From Planctomycetota bacterium (GTDB lineage Bacteria > Planctomycetota > Phycisphaerae > Phycisphaerales > SM1A02), in contig JAQCEQ010000001.1 in assembly GCA_027618565.1 (NCBI GenBank), positions 99,537-163,536 of the forward strand: DNA of 64,000 nucleotides. The letters run 5' to 3'. Positions 33,326-41,507 of this stretch are shown piece by piece. The notes beneath the pieces are model-generated. The model had not been told where the DNA came from, made no database searches, and worked only from the letters and a program-made list of their open reading frames with translations. The translations under genes were made by a program, and so were the position numbers. How positions within the stretch are numbered: position 1 is the first letter of the stretch; the number at the start of each line of letters is the position of its first letter.

Positions 33326-34507
33326 TCATCGTTGGAGCGACTCGATCGCCTGCCGCACCAGCGTAGCGTCGATGGAGTGCACATCCACTGCGTCGCCGAT
33401 GCCGCGAAGAAGCGTAATGGTGAGCTCGCCGCCGAGGTGCTCGCGGAACTCGTCCAGGCTGGAGAGGACCGAGTCGGCGTCGTTGAGCAACGCGTGCGAA
33501 GTAGGCAATCCCAGCGCGCGCAGCAAGCCGATGACCCGCTCGCTGGCTGCCTCGGGCATGAGCCCAGCGAGTCGCGCGTACCGACAGTCCAGAGCGATTC
33601 CGATCGCCACAGCCTCGCCATGCGGCACAGTCCAACTGGACAGCGACTCCAGCCGGTGCGCACTCCAGTGACCAAAGTCGAGGGGTCGAGCCGCGAGGCG
33701 CTCAAACGGGTCACCGCCGCGCACGATGTGGTCCAGGTGCAGCAGGCCGCTCTGGACGATGACCGGCTCCATCACCGATGGTTCGCCATCTCGCAGTGCA
33801 TTCGCCGTCGCCTCCATCGTGGCAAACCACTTGGGATCACGCAACGCGAAGATCTTCACCGCCTCCGACAACCCTGCGCGACGCAATCGCAGTGAGAGCG
33901 TCTGCGTGTGCGCGAGGTCGCACAGCACCGCGTCCGGCGGGTAAAACGCACCAACGAAGTTCTTCTTGCCGAATCGATTGACCCCGGTCTTGACGCCCAT
34001 CGCGGCATCGTCCTGCGACAGGACAGTCGTCGCAACGCGAATGTGCCTGACGCCGCGGTGCGCCAACGCGGCACCCAGCCCGACCGCATCCAGCACAGCG
34101 CCGCCGCCGACCGCCATGACGGCGCTGCGTCGATCGATGTGGTGACGCTCCACCGACTGGATCACCCTCTCCACCACCGCCATGTCGTTCTTGCACGACT
34201 CGCCGCCGGTGACCAGCGAGATCTCCCGCACCTCCACGCCTGGCAGGTGCAACGCGACCCACTGGCGCATGTCGGACTCAAACGCAGGCCACGCAGCAGC
34301 GAAGCCATCATCCACGAACGCCACCAGGCCCCTGGCGCCGCGATCCTCCCCCAGCGTCAGCGCCTCGCGGAGCGCCCGAGCGGCGGGGGTGGTCTCGCCA
34401 GACCCAGTTGGCTCGAGGAGTCGATGTCCGAAGATCACCCGATGCGCGAACGGGACATGCACCTGCTTGAAGGCGGTGGAGTCGTGCGATCCTGCTGGCG
34501 GTGTCAC
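33326..34507 (-). CDS. eboD: EboD-like 3-dehydroquinate synthase-family protein
   Basis: A 393-residue protein of the dehydroquinate synthase/sugar-phosphate cyclase family. Landmarks: VTGGESCKNDMAVVERVIQ (NAD and substrate region), MAVGGGAVLDAVGLGAAL, TTVLSQDDAAMGVKTGVNRF, GKKNFVGAFYPPDAVLCD, the metal His sites in LDFGHWSAHRLESLS and VPHGEAVAIGIALDCRY. The DDAAMGVKTGVN and KKNFVG strings set it apart from housekeeping AroB and match the EboD-type enzyme. Members cyclise a phosphosugar; the product here is unknown. It is the first gene of the left-running ebo-like unit and is separated from its neighbours downstream by a palindromic repeat. Confidence 0.85.
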   Translation of the reverse strand: MTPPAGSHDSTAFKQVHVPFAHRVIFGHRLLEPTGSGETTPAARALREALTLGEDRGARGLVAFVDDGFAAAWPAFESDMRQWVALHLPGVEVREISLVTGGESCKNDMAVVERVIQSVERHHIDRRSAVMAVGGGAVLDAVGLGAALAHRGVRHIRVATTVLSQDDAAMGVKTGVNRFGKKNFVGAFYPPDAVLCDLAHTQTLSLRLRRAGLSEAVKIFALRDPKWFATMEATANALRDGEPSVMEPVIVQSGLLHLDHIVRGGDPFERLAARPLDFGHWSAHRLESLSSWTVPHGEAVAIGIALDCRYARLAGLMPEAASERVIGLLRALGLPTSHALLNDADSVLSSLDEFREHLGGELTITLLRGIGDAVDVHSIDATLVRQAIESLQR

Positions 34508-34615
34508 GAGCCGCGCAGTCTATCCCGGCTTGGGCGTGTCGAATCCTCTCAGCGCGGCGCGCGCGTCCCTCGACGCCCTTGAAACGGTCGGAATGTGCTG
34601 GTTAAGTCACGTTTC

Positions 34616-35527
34616 TCACCGTTTCAGAGGTGTCGCGCGTGTGCCCACCCGCGCCAGCTCGTGCAGCACGACCGCCGCCGCCACGCTGACGTTCAAGCTG
34701 TCGACCCCAGCAGCCATCGGAATTCGCACGCGATGTGAGCACGCCGCCAGCACATCGGCCGAGATCCCGCGGTGTTCGTGTCCGACCACGACCGCGACGC
34801 GCCGAGAGTCCGCCGCGGCGATTGAGTCAACACACTCACGCAGCGGTTCCACGGCCGCATCAATGCTTGTTCCCAGCACGATCCACCCCGCGGCAACCAT
34901 GTGCCGAATGGCCCCCGCGAGTTCAACCGCCCCCGCGAACTCAGTCGGTCCGGCACCCACCCGCGCAAACGGCACGCTGAGCGCATGCCCCATGCTGGTC
35001 CGCAGGCATTTTCGATACAGCGGGTCGTGGGAGTCGCGCGAGAGCAGCATCGCGTCCACGCCCAGCGCCGCGCCATCGCGGAACAGCGCGCCCGCGTTGT
35101 CCATGTTGGAGATGTCGTCGCACACCAGGGCGAGGGAGGCCGCGGCCAGCACACTCTCGATCGTCCGCGACTCCAGCGGCAGCCGATGTCCACTCGCGAT
35201 GACTCCACGGTGGAAGTGAAACCCAGTCACGTCCGCGACCATGGCGCGTGGCGCGCACACCACGCACTCCGCGCGCGCGACGCCTTCTAGCGCCATCACC
35301 TCGTCCACCCGATCTTCCGCCACCAGCACCGTCTTGAGCACGCCGGGCACGCGCGCCATTCGTTCCACCACCAAGAGGCTCTCGCCGATGAAGATCCCAG
35401 GCCGACCGGCTCGGCCCAGGAGATCACGGTCCCGCATCAGGCGGAAGTCGGCGAGCCGCGGGTCATCAATGTCGGTTGCGCGAGCGATCGCGGGTGGCAT
35501 CGCGGGTGGCATCGCGGGTGGCATCAT
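34616..35527 (-). CDS. SpoU/TrmH-family RNA 2'-O-methyltransferase
   Basis: A 303-residue SPOUT methyltransferase. The trefoil-knot motifs are present: LVCDDISNMDNAGALFRDG (motif 1), VVVGHEHRGIS (motif 2) and IPMAAGVDSLNVSVAAAVVL (motif 3). An N-terminal substrate-binding part includes FRLMRDRDLLGRAGRPGIFI. It would methylate ribose in rRNA or tRNA with S-adenosylmethionine. The N-terminus is encoded by three 12-base tandem repeats (MPPA units), each with an ATG, so several start codons 12 bases apart are possible; the true one may be downstream of the repeat. It is close to the E2 gene (22 bases) on the same strand. Confidence 0.9.
   Translation of the reverse strand: MMPPAMPPAMPPAIARATDIDDPRLADFRLMRDRDLLGRAGRPGIFIGESLLVVERMARVPGVLKTVLVAEDRVDEVMALEGVARAECVVCAPRAMVADVTGFHFHRGVIASGHRLPLESRTIESVLAAASLALVCDDISNMDNAGALFRDGAALGVDAMLLSRDSHDPLYRKCLRTSMGHALSVPFARVGAGPTEFAGAVELAGAIRHMVAAGWIVLGTSIDAAVEPLRECVDSIAAADSRRVAVVVGHEHRGISADVLAACSHRVRIPMAAGVDSLNVSVAAAVVLHELARVGTRATPLKR
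35487..35522. repeat. Three tandem 12-base units at the SpoU start
   Basis: ATCGCGGGTGGC is repeated three times exactly; on the minus strand it reads in frame as MPPA. Each unit offers an in-frame ATG, so copy number changes would lengthen or shorten only the N-terminus. Confidence 0.85.
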
Positions 35528-35549
35528 TCAATGCATCCGCACCGCCGCC

Positions 35550-36905
35550 TCAGCCCAGGAGCGCGGCGGGGTCCTCAAGGAACCCGACGACCGTGTTGAG
35601 GAAGCGCGCGCCCTCGGCGCCGTCGACGACGCGGTGGTCGCACGCCAGCGACAGGGGCAAGGACAGGCCCGCGTAGAAGCGCCCATCCTTGACCATCACC
35701 TGCTCTCGCGCGCGGCCGACTGCGAGGATCGCCACTTCGGGGTAGTTAATGATCGGCGTGGCGAACACACCGCCGTATGAGCCGACATTGCTGATGGTGA
35801 AGGTGCCGCCGAGCGATTCCTCGCGTGAGATGGTTCGATCCCGGCAGCGGTCGGCCAAGCGCTTCACGCCGTCGGCCAGGTCCAGGACGCTCTTCTGGTC
35901 CGCGCCGTGCAGCACCGGGACCATGAGCCCCGAGTCCGTGTCGACCGCCATCGAGAGGTTGATGACGCCCTTGATGAGGATCTCGCTCTTGGCGTCGTCC
36001 ACGATCGCGTTGAGCGACGGATGTCGACGGAGCGCCGCGCACACCGCACGCATCACGAACGGCAGCATGCTGATCTTTCGACCCACCACCTTGCTGGACT
36101 CGCGCCGCCGAGCGTCAAGCGCGGTGACATCCGCCTCGTTGGTGACGGTGAAGTGCACCGCGGTCTGGATGCTGCGCGTGAGTGACTCCGCAATCTTGCG
36201 ACGCACGCCACGGAAGGGGATTCGTTGCGCGACACCGTCGGCATCCACCGGAGGGAGCGGGACGGGAGCGGGGATCGCCCGAGGCGCGGTCGCCGCACCA
36301 CCCGATGGGCTCGCGGACGCACGGTCTGCAAACACCTCCACATCGCTGGCGGTCACGCGGCCTCCGCGACCGGTCCCCGCGACGCGATTGATGTCGATCC
36401 CAAGCTTCTTGGCCACGCCGCGCACCGCGGGAGTGGCCAGCGCCTTCGCCCCATTCGCAGACGCCGCGCCAGCGTTGGCCGTCAGATGCTCCGCGTCGCG
36501 ACGGGCGAATCGACTTCCAACATCCAGCGTGCCGCTCATCGTTCCCACAACCGTGCCTTGGTCACCCTCGGCGTTGACCGCTGCGGCGACGGACGCGCTC
36601 ACGCAGCCAGACGCCTTCGCCGGCGCGCTTGCCATTGCCCCGGCATCGATCTTGTATCGAACCAGCACGGCACCCACCTTGATGATGTCGCCGGCACCAC
36701 CACACAGCTCGCTGACCAATCCGGTCCACGGGCTGGGCACCTCGACCAGCGCCTTGTCAGTCTGCATCTCGCAGAGCGTCTGCTGTTCCTTCACGCGCTC
36801 GCCGGGGTTGACCTTCCACGAAATAAGTTCCGCCTCGACAAGACCCTCGCCAAGGTCGGGCAGGATGAAGTGGCTCTTGTCGGATGGTTGCTTGACGCCG
36901 GCCAT
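35550..36905 (-). CDS. Dihydrolipoamide acyltransferase, E2 of a 2-oxoacid dehydrogenase complex
   Basis: A 451-residue E2 protein. An N-terminal lipoyl domain has LPDLGEGLVEAELISW and the lipoylation site EMQTDKALVEVPSP (Lys51). An Ala/Gly-rich linker leads to the E1/E3-binding domain ATPAVRGVAKKLGIDINRVA with GTGRGGRVTASDV (about 160-195). The catalytic domain has RIPFRGVRRKIAESL, FTISNVGSYGGVFATPIIN and the active-site ACDHRVVDGAEGARFL (His and Asp). LPDLGEG at the start and the nearby leucine-type dehydrogenase fit a branched-chain oxoacid complex better than pyruvate, but this is inference. E1 genes lie directly upstream on the same strand; no E3 is present. Confidence 0.92.
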   Translation of the reverse strand: MAGVKQPSDKSHFILPDLGEGLVEAELISWKVNPGERVKEQQTLCEMQTDKALVEVPSPWTGLVSELCGGAGDIIKVGAVLVRYKIDAGAMASAPAKASGCVSASVAAAVNAEGDQGTVVGTMSGTLDVGSRFARRDAEHLTANAGAASANGAKALATPAVRGVAKKLGIDINRVAGTGRGGRVTASDVEVFADRASASPSGGAATAPRAIPAPVPLPPVDADGVAQRIPFRGVRRKIAESLTRSIQTAVHFTVTNEADVTALDARRRESSKVVGRKISMLPFVMRAVCAALRRHPSLNAIVDDAKSEILIKGVINLSMAVDTDSGLMVPVLHGADQKSVLDLADGVKRLADRCRDRTISREESLGGTFTISNVGSYGGVFATPIINYPEVAILAVGRAREQVMVKDGRFYAGLSLPLSLACDHRVVDGAEGARFLNTVVGFLEDPAALLG

Positions 36906-36955
36906 GGTGGGAAGGCTAACTCAGGGGCCAACTCGGGGCCCGATGGAGAAGGGAC

Positions 36956-37924
36956 TCAGTACGCGAGGCAATCCTCGATCGCTCGGCCCACGCGGGCGGC
37001 GTCGGGGAGGTAATCCAGCTCCAGCTTGTAGTAGGGCATCGTGGTGTCAAAGCCCGCCACGCGCTGGACCGGCGCCTCCAGGTGGAGGAAGCAACGCTCC
37101 ATGATGCGAGCGGAGATCTCCGCGCCAAAGCCGCAGGTGAGCGGAGCCTCGTGGACCACCACGCATCGACCCGTCTTGGAGACACTCGCCTCCACGGCAT
37201 CGATGTCGAATGGATAGATCGTGCGCAGGTCGATGAGTTCGATGTCGCGGCCGGAGTTCTCGATCGCCTGCATGCACTGCACGACGCTGGCGCCCCACGA
37301 CACGATGGTGAGCTCGTTGCCCTCGGAGACGGTGCGCGCCTTGCCGATGGGGAGCGTGTACTCGTCCTCGGGCACTTCCTCGCGGAACGCGCGGTAGATG
37401 CGCTTGGGCTCGAAGTAGATGACGGGATCGGGATCGCGGATCGCCGAGATGAGCAGTCCCTTGGCGTCGTAGGGGCTGGACGGCATCACCACCTTGAGGC
37501 CCGGCGTGTGCGCGTAGATCGCCTCGGGGCTGTCGCTGTGCAGTTCCGGCGCGTGGATGCCGCCACCGACCGGCACGCGAATCGTGAGTGGGACGGTGAA
37601 CGCGCCGCGCGTGCGCGAGCGCATGCGCGCGGCGTGCGAGCAAATCTGGTCGTACGCGGGGCCGAGGAATCCCTCGAACTGGATCTCGGGAATCGGGCGA
37701 AGCCCGGCCATCGCCAATCCGATCGCGGTGCCGATGATGCCGCTCTCGGCGAGCGGCGTGTCGACGACGCGCTCCTTGCCAAATCGAGCCTGCAGCCCCT
37801 CCGTCACCCGGAAGACGCCGCCGTTCAGCCCGATATCTTCACCCATGAGAAGGACGCGGTCATCCTTCTCCATCTCCTGGATGAGCGCGAGGTTGATGGC
37901 CTGGACGAGATTGAGGGTTGCCAT
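36956..37924 (-). CDS. 2-oxoacid dehydrogenase E1 beta subunit
   Basis: A 322-residue transketolase-like subunit read from the ATG at 37922-37924 (MATLNLVQAINLAL). It shows VLLMGEDIGLNGGVFRVTEG, RVVDTPLAESGIIGTAIGLA, IQFEGFLGPAYDQI, TIRVPVGGGIHAPELHSDSP, VYFEPKRIYR-like (here VIYFEPKRIYRAFRE) and the C-terminal IDLRTIYPFD and VVHEAPLTCGFGAEI. These are standard for E1 beta of pyruvate and branched-chain complexes. With E1 alpha it decarboxylates the oxoacid using thiamine diphosphate and acylates the lipoyl arm of E2. The gene starts 7 bases after the E1 alpha stop. Confidence 0.93.
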   Translation of the reverse strand: MATLNLVQAINLALIQEMEKDDRVLLMGEDIGLNGGVFRVTEGLQARFGKERVVDTPLAESGIIGTAIGLAMAGLRPIPEIQFEGFLGPAYDQICSHAARMRSRTRGAFTVPLTIRVPVGGGIHAPELHSDSPEAIYAHTPGLKVVMPSSPYDAKGLLISAIRDPDPVIYFEPKRIYRAFREEVPEDEYTLPIGKARTVSEGNELTIVSWGASVVQCMQAIENSGRDIELIDLRTIYPFDIDAVEASVSKTGRCVVVHEAPLTCGFGAEISARIMERCFLHLEAPVQRVAGFDTTMPYYKLELDYLPDAARVGRAIEDCLAY

Positions 37925-37931
37925 GGCTGGT

Positions 37932-39071
37932 TCAGTGATGCGACGCGTGGGCCTTGGCCAAGGCCTCGGTGGCCACGTGGGCGGCTTCCTCGGTCTGCCC
38001 GAGCGAGTGGGTGTTGTGCGTCGCCAGTTGCGTGGCCAGGTCCGCCGGCAACTCGGCATACATCGCGTTGAAGTAGTCCTGGCGATGTGGCTCGGCGATT
38101 CCCTCGGCGGTGGCGACCGCCGCGTTGGCGTTGACTGCGGCGCGCTCTCGAGTGGTCGCCTCCTTGGAGTCGTCCCAGAGCTTGCGCGACTTCATGTAGT
38201 CGTAGATGCGCGTGATGGGGTCGCGAGTCTTCCACAGCTCCACCTCCGCCTGGTCGCGGTATCGACGCGCATCGTCGGCGGTCGTGTGGTCGCCCAGCCG
38301 GTAGGTGACCGCCTCGACGAAGTGAGGCTTGCCATGCTCGCGAGTCCACGCGGCGGCATCGCGCATGACCTTGACAACCGCGAAGAGGTCGTTGCCGTCC
38401 ACTTGAATCGTGGGCATCCCATAGGCCAGCGCGCGCTGCGCCAGGGTCGGCGCGCTGCAGTTGACCTTGCCGGGAGAGGAGATTGCCCAAAAATTGTTCT
38501 GACAGACGAAGACGACAGGGATCTCCAAATTGGCGGCAAAATTGCACGCCTCGTGGAAATCACCCTCACTGCTGGCGCCGTCGCCGAAGAAGGTGCACGA
38601 GATGCGCTTCTCGCCGCGGTACTTGCTCGCCCACGCCAGGCCCGTCGCGTGGAGCATCTGCGTACCGATCGGCACGGCAATCGGCGTGGCGAAATGTTCG
38701 CGGGGCATCGCGTTGCCGCGCTCGTCGCCCATCCAGTGGAGGAGGATCGACTCCATCGGGACGCCGCGCCAGAAGAGACCGCAGTTCTCGCGGTAGCAGG
38801 TGACTATCCAGTCGTCCTTGTTCAGGACATACGACGCACCAAGCGACGGCGCCTCTTGGCCCATGTTCTGCGGGTAGGTGCCCATGCGCCCGGAGCGCTG
38901 CAGCTTGAACGCAATTTCGTCCAGCACGCGGCAGGTGACCATCGCCTCGTACAGCCGGACCAGGTCGGCGTCGGGGATGAGGTCCTTGCCAAGCTTCTCG
39001 TCGAAGTTGCCGTGCTCATCGAGGATGCTGACACGCTGGATTTCCGTCTTGTAGGCGGTGGTTATCGGCAT
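37932..39071 (-). CDS. 2-oxoacid dehydrogenase E1 alpha subunit
   Basis: A 379-residue thiamine-diphosphate-binding subunit. Visible are LYEAMVTCRVLDEIAFKLQR, GRMGTYPQNMGQEAPSLGA, the metal/ThDP motif GDGASSEGDFHEACNFAAN ending in CQNN, and the phosphorylation-loop-like region RLGDHTTADDARRYRD. The GTYPQ-x-GQEA and HTTADDARRY features are shared by pyruvate-type E1 alpha of Gram-positive kind and branched-chain enzymes, so substrate choice is uncertain. It is the first gene of the E1alpha-E1beta-E2 operon; GGT lies about 95 bases upstream on the same strand. Confidence 0.92.
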   Translation of the reverse strand: MPITTAYKTEIQRVSILDEHGNFDEKLGKDLIPDADLVRLYEAMVTCRVLDEIAFKLQRSGRMGTYPQNMGQEAPSLGASYVLNKDDWIVTCYRENCGLFWRGVPMESILLHWMGDERGNAMPREHFATPIAVPIGTQMLHATGLAWASKYRGEKRISCTFFGDGASSEGDFHEACNFAANLEIPVVFVCQNNFWAISSPGKVNCSAPTLAQRALAYGMPTIQVDGNDLFAVVKVMRDAAAWTREHGKPHFVEAVTYRLGDHTTADDARRYRDQAEVELWKTRDPITRIYDYMKSRKLWDDSKEATTRERAAVNANAAVATAEGIAEPHRQDYFNAMYAELPADLATQLATHNTHSLGQTEEAAHVATEALAKAHASHH

Positions 39072-39165
39072 GGGGAGGGGCCCTGTGGCAGAGGGTCGAT
39101 TCTAGCAAGACGACGCCGGAATTCGCCGCGCCGCGATCGTCCTGGCCTGCAACATCCTCGTCCTC

Positions 39166-40896
39166 CTACGCCGTCCGCACACACCCATCCGCGCGGAAAT
39201 CGCTCCCGCCGGTGTAGCCCGTGCCACTCCCGGCCACGGCGATGATCTGCCCGCGGCCAAACGCGACATCCGCCTTCGCGGCGATCTCGATGTGGTGCCC
39301 AAGCGAGCGGAGTCCCTCGATCGCGTCGGCTGGCAACTGTGGCTCCACCCGAATCGTCATCGACTCCATCCACTGCCATCGCGGCATGTCCAGCGCCGCT
39401 TGCGGCGTCATCATGTGATCCAGCAGGTGCGACACGACCTGCACATGACCCTGCGGTTGCATGAACCCGCCCATCACGCCAAGTGCGGCAGCGGGAGAAT
39501 CCGAGCCATCCGCATTGATCTGCGTGAGGAACCCCGGAATGATCGTGTGGTACGGCCGCTTGCTGGGTCCGACCTCGTTGGGATGGCCTGGCTCAAGCGT
39601 GAAGCACGCGCCGCGGTTCTGCATCGCGATGCCCCAACCGGGGATCACCACGCCGCTCCCAAAGCCGGTGTAGTTGCTCTGGATGAATGAGACCATCAGG
39701 CCGGAAGAATCAGCCGTGCAGAATTGCACCGTGCCGCCCGGCTTGGGCGTGCCGGCCACGAAATCCTGTGCGCGAGAGGTGTCGAAGCGAGCGGCGAGTT
39801 GGTCCAGCGCCGCGGGTGCCAGCAGCGACTCCGGCGTCACGCCGCGGCGAGACATCTCGGCGGCGTCGGCGACATGCGAGTGCGCAACCAGGAACCCCAG
39901 TTTGATCGCCTCGATCATGCGGTGCAGTCGCGCGGGATCCATGGCGCCGCCGCCGGTGGCATCACGCGGGGAGATGCGTTCAAGGACCCCAAGCGCGATG
40001 AGTGCCGCGACGCCTTGCCCGTTGGGCGGGATTTCCAAGAGTCGATGACCGCGGTAGGGAGCGCCGATCGGCGTGACCCAGTCGGCGGCACAGGCGGCGA
40101 GATCCGCCTCGGTGATGAGTCCGCCGGTCGCCGCAGCGTGCGCCGCAATCGCTTGCGCAATCTCGCCTCGATAGAACGATTCACCATGTGTCGCCGCGAT
40201 TGACTCCAGCGTGCGAGCGAGTGCCGGGAGCTGGATCGATTCACCCGCTCGCGGTGCGCGACCCTCGGGGATCAGGCCCCCTCCGCGCGCCGGCGCAAAC
40301 ACCTCTCGCCACGCTGCGCCCCATGTCTCGTCGGTTCCGAACGCCGCTGCGGATCGATCCCACAGCTCGGCCGTCTGCGGTGCCACGGCGTAACCATCGC
40401 GCGCGAGTGCGATCGCCCCAGCCAGACACTCCGCGAATGGCAACCGACCGAATCGCTTGTGCAACTGCACCCAGCCATCGACCTGCCCCGGCACGGTGAC
40501 AGGCAACCATCCGCGCGTTGGATAGCGGCGGCGGCCGGGAATCCGTTGTTCATCCAGTGCGCCCGCCACCGCGCCGGGTGTGAGCGCGGCCGGGGATCGA
40601 CCCGAGGCGTTGAGGCCGTGGAGCCGTCCGCGTGAACCGACACTGCCGGCGTGGCCGTCGCCCGGTTCCCACACCAGCGCAAAGCAGTCACCGCCGAGCC
40701 CGTTGGTGGTGGGTTCGCAGACCGTGAGTGCGGCAGCCACAGCAACGGCCGCGTCCGCCGCGGAGCCGCCGCGCCGCAGGACATCGACCCCAATGTCCGA
40801 CGCGAGCACCTGGCTCGTGGCGACCATGGCTCGACGGAGGGTGTGCGCGGCAGGCGCTGGCGTTTCATGGCGCAGGGTCGGCATCGGATCCGTCAC
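39166..40896 (-). CDS. ggt: Gamma-glutamyltransferase
   Basis: A 576-residue member of the Ntn-hydrolase GGT family. Early blocks: MVATSQVLASDIGVDVLRRG, GSAADAAVAVAAALTVCEPT and GLGGDCFALVW. The autoprocessing nucleophile region reads PGGTVQFCTADSSGLMVSFI (Thr of GGT), followed by NYTGFGSGVVIPGWGIAMQN and GVMGGFMQPQGHVQVV. No signal peptide is visible (MTDPMPTLRHETPAP), so it appears cytoplasmic, unlike most bacterial GGTs. It cleaves or transfers the gamma-glutamyl group of glutathione-like compounds. A closer start at MPTLR is possible. Confidence 0.9.
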   Translation of the reverse strand: MTDPMPTLRHETPAPAAHTLRRAMVATSQVLASDIGVDVLRRGGSAADAAVAVAAALTVCEPTTNGLGGDCFALVWEPGDGHAGSVGSRGRLHGLNASGRSPAALTPGAVAGALDEQRIPGRRRYPTRGWLPVTVPGQVDGWVQLHKRFGRLPFAECLAGAIALARDGYAVAPQTAELWDRSAAAFGTDETWGAAWREVFAPARGGGLIPEGRAPRAGESIQLPALARTLESIAATHGESFYRGEIAQAIAAHAAATGGLITEADLAACAADWVTPIGAPYRGHRLLEIPPNGQGVAALIALGVLERISPRDATGGGAMDPARLHRMIEAIKLGFLVAHSHVADAAEMSRRGVTPESLLAPAALDQLAARFDTSRAQDFVAGTPKPGGTVQFCTADSSGLMVSFIQSNYTGFGSGVVIPGWGIAMQNRGACFTLEPGHPNEVGPSKRPYHTIIPGFLTQINADGSDSPAAALGVMGGFMQPQGHVQVVSHLLDHMMTPQAALDMPRWQWMESMTIRVEPQLPADAIEGLRSLGHHIEIAAKADVAFGRGQIIAVAGSGTGYTGGSDFRADGCVRTA

Positions 40897-40915
40897 TCTA
40901 TGGCACAGGTCCCCC

Positions 40916-40957
40916 GATGTTGGTGAGAAACATCCCCTCAGAGGCTCATTCCCTTGG
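40916..40957. repeat. Truncated palindromic repeat (family A)
   Basis: The left arm GATGTTGGTGAGAAACATC and centre CCCCTCAGAGGC match the family, but the right TCACCAACATC arm is missing, so this is a half element 20 bases upstream of the ggt start. Confidence 0.6.
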
Positions 40958-41242
40958 CGGAGTCGGCGGTGTCAAACTCCGGCGTCTTTCGCCTGTCTGC
41001 CACACGCGAGCGGTGACGCCACCGCAGTACACCATGCTGCTGCGCTTCACGGACCACTCGTCGGACTCGGCACTGGTGCTCGCCGGCGATGTGGGTGAGA
41101 TTCGGCCTCTAAGGGGCACTATCTCACCAACATCGGGGAAAGAGTCAACCACCGCCACCGTCCCCAACCCGGGCGTTCCACGAACCACGCCTGCGTCGTC
41201 CCCAACCCCAACCCACGTCCAACCATCGACTACGAGAATCAT
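40946..41242 (-). CDS. Possible small gene containing a palindromic repeat
   Basis: A 98-codon frame starting MILVVDGWTWVGVGDDAG. The ATG at 41240-41242 is preceded by an unusually strong ribosome binding site (AGGAGGT, five-base spacing), which is the main reason to report it. Residues about 36-51 (DVGEIVPLRGRISPTS) are encoded by the family-A repeat at 41088-41138, in the same reading frame as the copy in the DUF3299 gene. The C-terminal part (ESDEWSVKRSSMVYCGGVTA) has no recognised fold. It may be a real small protein, a gene remnant extended by the repeat, or chance. Confidence 0.35.
   Translation of the reverse strand: MILVVDGWTWVGVGDDAGVVRGTPGLGTVAVVDSFPDVGEIVPLRGRISPTSPASTSAESDEWSVKRSSMVYCGGVTARVWQTGERRRSLTPPTPPRE
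41088..41138. repeat. Palindromic repeat (family A)
   Basis: Arms GATGTGGGTGAGAT and ATCTCACCAACATC surround the centre CCTCTAAGGGG. One mismatch in the left arm; otherwise it matches the copies at 33270 and 63164. Confidence 0.75.
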
Positions 41243-41384
41243 TTGGCACCTCCTGCGCCCGGCGCGTACTTGCGCTCGTAGACCCCACGAGCCCCGCGAC
41301 ACCAACGAACCCACGACCAGTTCGCACCAGTACGAGATGGACGCTAGACCGAGATTTCGCCCGCGCCGCAAGTGACCCCAAAGT

Positions 41385-41420
41385 GCAAGAAAATGGCCGC
41401 GACGTGTGCGAGTCGCGGCC
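41385..41420 (-). terminator. Intrinsic terminator of the leucine dehydrogenase gene
   Basis: On the minus strand a perfect 9-bp stem (GGCCGCGAC at 41420-41412, GTCGCGGCC at 41403-41395) with an 8-base loop is followed by ATTTTCTTG. It lies about 90 bases past the stop at 41508 and is the clearest Rho-independent terminator in the window. Confidence 0.75.
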
Positions 41421-41507
41421 AAGAAATTGTGGACGACGCGTGGATCGGCTGTCAGCAGTCAAGGCGTGGCAGGTGGTGCCCCGCTCCACACACCCCGTGC
41501 CTCTCGC

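Larger units (their letters stand above)
40897..41507. other. Repeat-rich intergenic region between ggt and the leucine dehydrogenase gene
   Basis: About 610 bases. It contains a half copy (40916-40957) and a full copy (41088-41138) of the family-A palindromic repeat, one possible small gene on the minus strand (40946-41242), and the terminator of the leucine dehydrogenase gene (41385-41420). The remainder, about 41243-41384 and 41421-41507, shows nothing I can assign. Confidence 0.6.

Noticed and set aside
35550..39071. Calling the E1/E2 genes pyruvate dehydrogenase
   Set aside because: Motifs are shared between pyruvate and branched-chain complexes; context favours the latter, so no gene symbol was given.
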